Origin: Micromonospora sp. Llam0
GTDB taxonomy: Bacteria; Actinomycetota; Actinomycetes; Mycobacteriales; Micromonosporaceae
NCBI RefSeq assembly: GCF_003751085.1
Contig: NZ_RJJY01000001.1
Coordinates: forward strand, 1,798,001-1,862,000
Length of the DNA: 64,000 nucleotides
Direction of reading: 5' to 3'
Positions 24,809 through 31,289 of the stretch are shown piece by piece. The position numbers and the translations under genes were made by a program. Numbering within the stretch: position 1 is the stretch's first letter; each line of letters starts with the position of its first letter. Under the pieces are notes generated by a model, which saw nothing but the letters and a program-made list of their open reading frames with translations, was not told the DNA's origin and made no database searches.

Positions 24809-26522
24809 TCAGGCGGCGAGGGTGAAGTCGAGGCGTTGGAGGTGTGTTGTCCGGGTGCGGTCGAGGGGGTGTCCGGTCCAGTAGCTGTCGAGGCGGATGA
24901 TGTTGATCGCGGTGGCCGTGAGGGTGTGTTCGAGTCTGGTCTTGGGCAGGCCTCGGTAACGGGCGGTACGGATCCCGGTGACATGGGTGCTTTGGCGCAT
25001 GGTGCCCTCGACTCCGGCGCGGACGGCGTAGCGGGCCTTCCACTCGGAGGTGTTCTGCTGGATGCGGGCAGCGGTGAGGGCTTCGTGTAGGTCACGGGGG
25101 TGGATGGTGATCTGGCGGCGGGTGCCTCGGGTGCATTCCTGGCGGGTGGGGCAGGGCTGGCAGACGCTCTTCGGCCAGGACACCACGATGGTGTCGGTGT
25201 CGCGTTGTCGGCAGGGTGACCAGCTTGTGCTGGTGTTGCCCTGGGGACAGACGCCGTGGCGGGTGTCGAAGTCGAAGGTGAACGCCGCTTTGTCGTAGCC
25301 TCGCCCGGCGCGGGCCTGCGCGGACGGGTCGATCAGCATCGGGGAGGTCAGGGTGATCCCGTGCCGGCGGGCGGCGGGCGGCGGTGATCTCGGCGGACGG
25401 GTATCCGGAGTCGACGAGGTGCTCGGCGGGAGTCAGTGCCTTGTCGGCCAGTCGCTGGTGGATGATGGCGGTCATGGCCGAGTCCGGGACGGTCGCGGTG
25501 GTGGTGGCCACGTTCGTGATCAGGTTCGGGTGTTCTCCGCGTCCGGTTTCCCGGCCGGTGGTGCCGGTCGGTGGGTCGCAGGTCTCGGTGAAGTGGACCT
25601 TGTAGCCGCCCCAGCCGGTGTCGCGTTTGACGCTGTATCGGGCGTCCGGGTCGTATGGGGAGATGAGGCGGTCTCTGCCGGGCGGGACACCGTCCCCGTC
25701 CGGGGCGTGTTCCCGCCGTCGCGCCTCCTGTCCGGCGCCGTCGGTGTCGCGGTAGAACTGCTGGATCCAGATCAGGCGTAACGTCTGTGTCGCTGGGATC
25801 TGTGCCAGCCATTCCGGTGCGTCCGGGTGGTGCGCCGCGTCGAGCAGGTGGTAGCCGTCGATGCCGTAGCGGACCGTCAACTCGTCACGTCTGGTCTGGC
25901 TCTCGGGCAGGCGTAGGTTGTCGACGCGGGTGCCGTAGACGCCGGTCCAGGAATCGTCGATGACCGAGGTGAGCCAGTGCGGTGCCGCCGCGGCGAGGGC
26001 TTCCAACGCCGCCCGTAGTGTCTCTCCGGCCAGTTCGAGGCGGTTGAGGTCGCGGATCGCGCCGAGTACGTGGGTGGAATCGGTGCGTTGGCGGCCCCGG
26101 GCCTTGACCAGTCCGAGCCCGGCCAGGCGTCGCAGCAGGGCGTCCAGGGCCAGGCTGGTCAGGTCACCGGCGACCAGCCGGTCCCGGAACTCCGACAGGA
26201 CGGTGGGGTCGAAACCCGGATCGTCGAGTTCCAGACCGAGGGCGTATTTCCAGGTGATTCGGTCCCGGACCGCGTCGGCGGCCTGACGGTCGGTCAGGTT
26301 CTCCGAGAACTGCAACACGCTGGCGGTCATCAACTGTGCCGGGGAGATCCCCGGCCGTCCCCGGAGCCCGAACGCCGCCGAGAACCGGGCGTCCTCGTAC
26401 ACCTGGCCGAGTTCGTCACGGATCCGCGTCGCCAGGTTCCCTTTCCGGAACGCCGCCCGCGCCATCCGCGCGGTCTGCTCCGGAACGTCTGGCCACGGCC
26501 TCGGTTGCATCGACATGACCAC
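24809..26522 (-). pseudogene. IS1182-like DDE transposase, frameshifted
   Basis: The first frame (from 26522) encodes an N-terminal DUF772-like region (GRPGISPAQLMTASVLQF) and the catalytic segment TDSTHVLGA. It then reaches LVDSGYPSAEITAA and loses similarity near 25370. Similarity resumes in another frame as LIDPSAQARAGRGYDKAAF and continues through CxxC-type cysteines to the catalytic Glu region (RAGVEGTMRQ), ending at 24809. One extra base in a GCC/CGC repeat around 25365-25380 explains it. The restored length (about 570 aa) is in the family range. As written, no full transposase is made, unless this is a sequencing error. Confidence 0.85.
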
Positions 26523-26561
26523 AACAACCCTACTGACCCACCGAAGGAGACGGGTACACGG

Positions 26562-26604
26562 CCGAATAAGCCATCAGGGTCCACAGAACGGTCAAAACAC
26601 GAGA
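26562..26604. repeat. Right inverted repeat of the insertion element
   Basis: Reverse complement of the left end: the 21-bp block (26562-26582), a 7-nt spacer, then the 15-bp terminal block ending in ACACGAGA (26590-26604). Confidence 0.85.
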
Positions 26605-26635
26605 GGGGATGCTTCCCGCTACGGGAAGCATCCCC
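26605..26635. repeat. Right copy of the 31-bp hairpin direct repeat
   Basis: Same 14-bp stem and CTA loop, in the same orientation as 24729-24759. It lies 43 nt downstream of the aminotransferase stop on the minus strand. The original target may therefore have been that gene's terminator. Confidence 0.85.
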
Positions 26636-26678
26636 TGCGGTAGCGCCTGGGTAGGTGTACGCACCGACGTGCATCGCA

Positions 26679-27449
26679 TCAGAGCGGTTCGCCGGGGATG
26701 GCGCTGTAGTCCTTGCGGATCTGCTCGACCAGCGGCGTCATGTCGGACCATCGGATGGTGTCGATCGCGGTGACAGCCCGGACGCCAACCGCGGCGTTGG
26801 TGGTGAACGCTGCGGTGTAGCGATCCAGCTCCGACACGTCGACGCGGCGCTCGAGCCCTGCGCGTACCTGCCGGATCAATGCCATCGTGATTCCCGGCAG
26901 CACCGGTGCCTGTGGCCACACGATCTCGTCGCCTTCGATCAGGCCGACGTTCCAGGTCGCCCCCTCGGAGAGAAAGCCCTCCCTGTCCACGAACAGCACG
27001 TCATCGAACCCAGCGAGTTGAGCCTGTCGGCGATGGAACATCGTCGCGAACAGGCCGAGGTGCTTGACGGCTGGTACGTCCCGCTCGTAGCAGCGAGTGG
27101 TGAGCACCAGCGGTGGCGGTGGGACCGACGACACCGCTCGCGTGGTGACGAGCACCTGAGGGCGTGATGCGCTGGCGGGATACCCCAGGTCGAGGTCCGG
27201 GTCGAACACCGTCACTCTGGCGACGGTCGACTCGGCGGAACCCACAACTTGACGGACATAGCTGCGAACCTCGTGCTGATCGAGTTCCGCGCCGAAGAGT
27301 GCGCGGCAGTCCCTTGTCAGCCGGTCGAGGTGAAGTGCGAGTCCGCGCACCCGGCCGGCGTCCACTCGCATGGACGTGAAGTGACCGTAGTTGGTGAGAC
27401 CCAGGATTCTCAGGTGATCCAGATCGACGGGCTTCCCGTTCAGAAGCAT
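26679..27449 (-). CDS. Aminotransferase class IV (aminodeoxychorismate lyase / branched-chain aminotransferase-like)
   Basis: 256 aa fold-type IV PLP enzyme. The PLP lysine is probably in VKHLGLFATMFHRR (about residue 137). FLSEGATWNVGLI (about 172-184) is the conserved SEGxxxN segment that contacts PLP phosphate, and PVLPGITMALIR follows. The family includes aminodeoxychorismate lyase, D-amino-acid and branched-chain transaminases. The conserved parts do not decide among them. ATG 27449 is preferred because GGGGGA lies 7 nt upstream; ATG 27464 is the alternative. The gene is 34 nt from the MerR gene on the same strand, possibly in one transcript. Confidence 0.82.
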   Translation of the reverse strand: MLLNGKPVDLDHLRILGLTNYGHFTSMRVDAGRVRGLALHLDRLTRDCRALFGAELDQHEVRSYVRQVVGSAESTVARVTVFDPDLDLGYPASASRPQVLVTTRAVSSVPPPPLVLTTRCYERDVPAVKHLGLFATMFHRRQAQLAGFDDVLFVDREGFLSEGATWNVGLIEGDEIVWPQAPVLPGITMALIRQVRAGLERRVDVSELDRYTAAFTTNAAVGVRAVTAIDTIRWSDMTPLVEQIRKDYSAIPGEPL

Positions 27450-27483
27450 GATGCAGTCCCCCATCCGGGCATAGCCACCGCGA

Positions 27484-28470
27484 TCAGCAGACCGGTAGGG
27501 CGGACGCGCGCAGCGCCTCGGCCAGCCACTCGAACGGGAACCGTTCCGGCTCCACGCCGTTGACGGCAGTGACCAGCGCCATGTACCGGTCGAATGGTCC
27601 CTGCGGATCCGGCGGCGTACGGTCCCACTCCGCGCCGGCGAGCATGTGGTCGGCCGTCTGGATCCGGAACTCGGAGGTGTCCGGCAGACCTGGGCTGTCC
27701 GGTGTCGCGAAGACGCCGGTCAGCCAGCCCATCCACCGGTCGGCGATCTCCCGCCCCTGCGGCGATTCCGGTGGTACCCGTTCCCGCGCCGCGTCCATCA
27801 CCGCTTGACCGATCGGCATAGCCGCCTCCATCCGGTCCAGCATCGGCGACGAGGCCATCAGCGGCCCGGCCCCGGTGGTGCACACCTCGTGCAGCTCGCG
27901 GCGCACGGCCTGTCGGACCTCGCCGTCCCGGAGCAGATCGGCCAACTCGATCCATGCCTCCAGCTGGGCTGTGGTGGGATGCTCGGGCAGTTCCGGTCGG
28001 GCCGCCCGCCACCACCGCATCATCTGCTCGGGCGGTTCCCAGCCGGTGGAGACCTCGGCCCAGAACTCGTCGATCAGCCGATCGCGTTCCTCGTCCGACA
28101 TCCCGGTCAGCTTGTGCATCAGCGTCACCTGCTCGGCGGTGGAGTCCTGTCGCAGGATGGTCGACAGCACCGCGCGGCGGCTGCGCAGCCGTGCCTCCTG
28201 CTGGGCCAGCAGGGCCAGGTGGGTGGCGGCCAGCTCGCGTAGCGTCGCCTCGCCGGCCAGCACCCGCCGAATCTCGTCCAGCCCGGCGTCGAGTTCCCGT
28301 AGCGTCCGGACCAGTTCCAGCCGGGCGATCGCCGACACGTCGTACAGCCGGTGGCCGGCCGGCGTACTGGTGGCCGGCGTGACGACACCGGCGTCTGCGT
28401 AGTACCGGACGGCGCTGACGCTCAGACCGGTGCGGCGGGCGACATCTCCGATGGGGTACAGCTCGTTCAT
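27484..28470 (-). CDS. MerR-family regulator with large C-terminal effector domain
   Basis: 328 aa. The N-terminal winged helix is typical MerR: YPIGDVARRTGLSVSAVRYY, then AGHRLYDVSAIARL, followed by a dimerisation helix. About 210 residues follow, far more than in metal-sensing MerR proteins. No cysteine metal site is seen there, so a small organic ligand is more likely. ATG 28470 matches the family start. A 19-bp palindrome sits exactly between a -35 and a -10 upstream (28484-28514), the usual MerR architecture, so the gene probably controls itself. Confidence 0.85.
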   Translation of the reverse strand: MNELYPIGDVARRTGLSVSAVRYYADAGVVTPATSTPAGHRLYDVSAIARLELVRTLRELDAGLDEIRRVLAGEATLRELAATHLALLAQQEARLRSRRAVLSTILRQDSTAEQVTLMHKLTGMSDEERDRLIDEFWAEVSTGWEPPEQMMRWWRAARPELPEHPTTAQLEAWIELADLLRDGEVRQAVRRELHEVCTTGAGPLMASSPMLDRMEAAMPIGQAVMDAARERVPPESPQGREIADRWMGWLTGVFATPDSPGLPDTSEFRIQTADHMLAGAEWDRTPPDPQGPFDRYMALVTAVNGVEPERFPFEWLAEALRASALPVC

Positions 28471-28483
28471 GTCCACGGCGCCC

Positions 28484-28514
28484 ACTATGCAATCTCAAGC
28501 GGCTTGAGATACAA
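28484..28514 (-). promoter_or_regulatory. MerR-type promoter with 19-bp spacer and palindromic operator
   Basis: On the minus strand, TTGTAT (28514-28509) and CATAGT (28489-28484) are 19 nt apart, the long spacing MerR proteins correct by bending DNA. A perfect palindrome with arms ATCTCAAGC and GCTTGAGAT (28492-28510) occupies the spacer. Confidence 0.8.
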
Positions 28515-28554
28515 GCTTCGTCAGGTCGCGCCCCGCAGCGGTACGCCGGATTCG

Positions 28555-29073
28555 CTACCCCGACTCCTGCGGCGCGGAACCAATCGGCTTGACCATCTGC
28601 TGAGCGGTGACCGTAAATCCGGTCGACTCGTACAGCCGGCGGGCCACCAGGTTGTCTCCGAAGACGTTCAACCCGAGCCGGGTGACTCCGCGCGCGGCCA
28701 GCACCGGCTCGACAGCGGCCAGGATGGCCTGCCCGTACCCGTTGCCGCGTTGAGCGGCGTCCACCTCGATGTTGTAGATCCAGGCTGGCCGCTCCGAGTC
28801 CGCCGGATCCGGCAGCCCGACCCAGATCCAGCCGACCGGCCGCGCGTCGTCGGTGCCCGTCTCCCGCGCGACGAGGAACAGCATCCGCTCGGTGGCCAGC
28901 CCGTCGGGCAGCAACTCGGCGTGCTGGCGGCGGGACTCGATCAGTGCCGTCTCGGAGGTGGCACGACCGGACCGCAGCAGGTCACCGGCATAACCCGCCA
29001 CCAGTGCGGGAATGCGTACGTCGTACTCGTTCTGGGTCATCGGGTGCAGCGATACGGTACGCGCGTCTGACAT
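28555..29073 (-). CDS. GNAT-family N-acetyltransferase
   Basis: 172 aa. The acetyl-CoA-binding motif A is clear: YNIEVDAAQRGNGYGQAIL (about residues 106-124), with the QRGNGYG pyrophosphate loop. A C-terminal GLNVFGDNLVARRLYESTGF is the motif B segment. Substrate unknown. ATG 29073 is chosen; the frame is open upstream but overlaps the divergent ASCH gene and has no similarity. Confidence 0.88.
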   Translation of the reverse strand: MSDARTVSLHPMTQNEYDVRIPALVAGYAGDLLRSGRATSETALIESRRQHAELLPDGLATERMLFLVARETGTDDARPVGWIWVGLPDPADSERPAWIYNIEVDAAQRGNGYGQAILAAVEPVLAARGVTRLGLNVFGDNLVARRLYESTGFTVTAQQMVKPIGSAPQESG

Positions 29074-29196
29074 CGTCACCGGCACATCGTGGCGTACCTG
29101 GTCGTGTGCCGTCACGTCGATTGCGCGTCGGTCGTTGGCCGGCGGCACACGATCGTGGGCGGGACCAGGCGGCACCGCCGCCAGTACACTGCCGCT

Positions 29197-30378
29197 GTGG
29201 CGACCGAGGCGGACCGTGGTGGCGGTCAGAAGCTGCCGCACCACCTCAACGACATGCCGAAGGCCCAGTTCGCGTTCCCTGGTCCGCTGCGCGACCGGCT
29301 GGTCGCGGCGATCCTCTCCGGTGAGAAGACTTCCACGTCCGGGCTGCTGCGTGAGTACGGGCACGAGGACGAGCCGCTGCCGGTCGCCGGGGACCGGTCC
29401 GTGCTGGTGGATTCGGCGGACCGGCCCTGCGCGGTGCTGGAGACCACCGAGGTACGGGTGGTCCCACTGGCCGAGGTGGACCTAGCTCACGCCGTGGACG
29501 AAGGTGAAGGGTTCACCGACGTCGACGGCTGGCGCCGCGCGCACGTCGACTTCTGGCAGTCGGCGCCGATGCGGGCTGCTCTCGGTGACGAGACGTTCAC
29601 CGTCGACGACCGGACGATGGTGGTGGCCGAACGGTTCCGTGTCGTGCAGCGGATCTGGCGGTCCGACGAGGTGGCCCTCGCCTACGCCGCCGAGAGCCGG
29701 GCGGCGGTCGACGCGCTACGGGCCGTACCGGAGGCGGACTTCGACCGGCCGACCAGATGCGCGCCGTGGACAGTCAAGGAACTGCTTGCACACACCGTGA
29801 TTGCGCTGTCCCGTACCGTCGAGATGCTCGACGACGGCGCACCCGCCGCCGGTCCCGACGGCCCGGTGGACGCGGTCGGCTACTACGCGCCCGACGCCCG
29901 GTTCCGTCCCGACGCGGACGGTGGGCGGATCGCCGACGCTCAGCGGTGGGCGGCGGCCCGGACGGTCACCGCCGCTGTCGACGAGCTGGCGGCAGGGGCA
30001 GCGACCGTCGCTGCCCGGGTCGCGGCGCAGCCGCCGGACCACCCGGTCGTCACCCGGCACGGTGACCTGATGACGTTGACCGACTTTCAGGCCACCCGGG
30101 TCGTCGAACTGGCCGTCCACGGTGTCGACCTCGCCGACGGACTTGGCGTGGCGTCGTGGCTGACCGCCCCGGCGGCGGACCTGGTGGTAGCGCTGTCGGC
30201 GGGTACCTCCCTGGCACCGCTGCGGGCGGCGCGCGGATGGGACCTGCCGACGTTGGTACGCGCGGTCACCGGGCGGGCCGAGTCGGGTGACGTGGACCCG
30301 GCGGAACTGCACCCGCAGGGGGTACGCTCCCCGTTCTTCGGCGGCACGCACCGTACCACTGTGGTTGGCGAAGAGTAG
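29197..30378 (+). CDS. ASCH domain fused to a mycothiol-dependent maleylpyruvate isomerase-type (DinB-like) domain
   Basis: 393 aa. Residues about 20-140 form an ASCH domain (FPGPLRDRLVAAILSGEKTSTSG, GWRRAHVDFW), a PUA-like fold thought to bind RNA or modified nucleotides. Residues about 150-390 match the TIGR03083/MDMPI-type DinB-like family: RAVPEADFDRPTRCAPWTVK, LLAHTV and VVELAVHGVDLADGL. Histidines of the latter would bind metal, and relatives use mycothiol. GTG 29197 is favoured because TACACT ends 6 nt upstream (leaderless); ATG 29254 is a second option. I see no frameshift at the junction, so the fusion looks real. Function is unknown. Confidence 0.78.
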   Translation: MATEADRGGGQKLPHHLNDMPKAQFAFPGPLRDRLVAAILSGEKTSTSGLLREYGHEDEPLPVAGDRSVLVDSADRPCAVLETTEVRVVPLAEVDLAHAVDEGEGFTDVDGWRRAHVDFWQSAPMRAALGDETFTVDDRTMVVAERFRVVQRIWRSDEVALAYAAESRAAVDALRAVPEADFDRPTRCAPWTVKELLAHTVIALSRTVEMLDDGAPAAGPDGPVDAVGYYAPDARFRPDADGGRIADAQRWAAARTVTAAVDELAAGAATVAARVAAQPPDHPVVTRHGDLMTLTDFQATRVVELAVHGVDLADGLGVASWLTAPAADLVVALSAGTSLAPLRAARGWDLPTLVRAVTGRAESGDVDPAELHPQGVRSPFFGGTHRTTVVGEE

Positions 30379-30486
30379 CGGGACCGACCTGCCCTCGAAG
30401 CGCCTTGCGACTGCCCGTAGGTTGACAGCGACAAGGCCACAACGAGACCCTTTCGCGATTCTGACTCTTGGTGCTGGAGGTTTGCC

Positions 30487-31128
30487 GTGGACTGGTCCCT
30501 CGGAAACATACTGATTCTGCTGGTCGTGGTGTTGCTCGGTGCAGTCGCCGGGTGGCTCGTGATGAGCCGCCGGTCCGCCGCTGGCAAGGACGCCCCGGTG
30601 AAGCCCGAGGCGACTGCGGCCGTCGAGCCGCCGACCGCTACCTCGGAGGAGCCGTCGCCGGCCGAACCGGCCCGTCCGGAACCCACATCGCCGGCCGATC
30701 CGGTCAAGACCGAGCCCGCCACCGAGGTTCCCGCCGAGCCCGCTGCGGTTACCACGGCCGAGCCGGCCAGTGTCGAGCCGGCCGCTACCGCCGAAGCGGC
30801 CAGCCCTGAGCAGATGCCGGCAGTTGAGCCGCCCGCTGTCGCTGAGCCGCCCGCCGACTCGCCCACCGCTGAGCCGCCCGCTGTCGCTGAGCCGGCCACT
30901 GCCGCCGAGGCTGGGCCGGCGGACGACTTCCGGCGCATCGAGGGCATCGGGCCGAAGATGGCCGCCGCCCTGCAGTCCGCCGGGATCCGCACGTACGAGC
31001 AGTTGGGCGCGACCGACGAGGCCGCGCTGCGCGAGGCGGTCCGGGCCGCCGGCGTACGGGCCACCGCCAGCCTGCCGACCTGGCCGGCCAAGGCCCGGGA
31101 GTTGGCGGCGGCGCGCTCCGCAAGCTGA
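30487..31128 (+). CDS. Membrane-anchored helix-hairpin-helix protein with Pro/Ala/Glu-rich linker
   Basis: 213 aa. A single N-terminal helix (about residues 7-27, LILLVVVLLGAVAGWLVM) is followed by about 115 residues made almost only of P, A, E, T, S and V with irregular repeats. The C-terminal helix-hairpin-helix domain has FRRIEGIGPKMAAALQSAGI (about 149-168), the sequence-independent DNA-binding HhH motif of the 50S L21/DUF4332-like type. The start GTG is preceded by GGAGG at proper distance. It looks like a tether between the cytoplasmic membrane and a nucleic acid or protein partner; the partner is unknown. Confidence 0.75.
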   Translation: MDWSLGNILILLVVVLLGAVAGWLVMSRRSAAGKDAPVKPEATAAVEPPTATSEEPSPAEPARPEPTSPADPVKTEPATEVPAEPAAVTTAEPASVEPAATAEAASPEQMPAVEPPAVAEPPADSPTAEPPAVAEPATAAEAGPADDFRRIEGIGPKMAAALQSAGIRTYEQLGATDEAALREAVRAAGVRATASLPTWPAKARELAAARSAS

Positions 31129-31289
31129 CCGGGTACGGCCCGACCGCCAGAGTGGACCGACGTCGGGGTGACCTAGGTCCCGGCGATCGGGGACGTACGG
31201 CGGCAGCGCCCGATCACCGTACCGAGTGACGATGAGGTCGAGCACCGGCGGCAGGGTGCCGTCGGTGCCGACCGAACGAGGTGATCGGC

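Larger units (their letters stand above)
24729..26635. mobile_element. IS1182-like insertion sequence flanked by duplicated hairpins
   Basis: The element core is 24760-26604 (1845 bp). Each end has a perfect 15-bp terminal inverted repeat (24760-24774 and 26590-26604) and a second perfect 21-bp inverted block (24782-24802 and 26562-26582). Outside the core, a 31-bp hairpin is present at both ends in the same orientation (24729-24759 and 26605-26635), as expected for a long target duplication. One transposase gene (minus strand) fills the interior but is frameshifted. The DDE transposase layout and length point to the IS1182 family. Confidence 0.85.

Noticed and set aside
24570..24884. 104-codon open frame between the sigma gene and the insertion element
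   Set aside because: It crosses the hairpin repeat and the IS end, and has no Shine-Dalgarno or family features.
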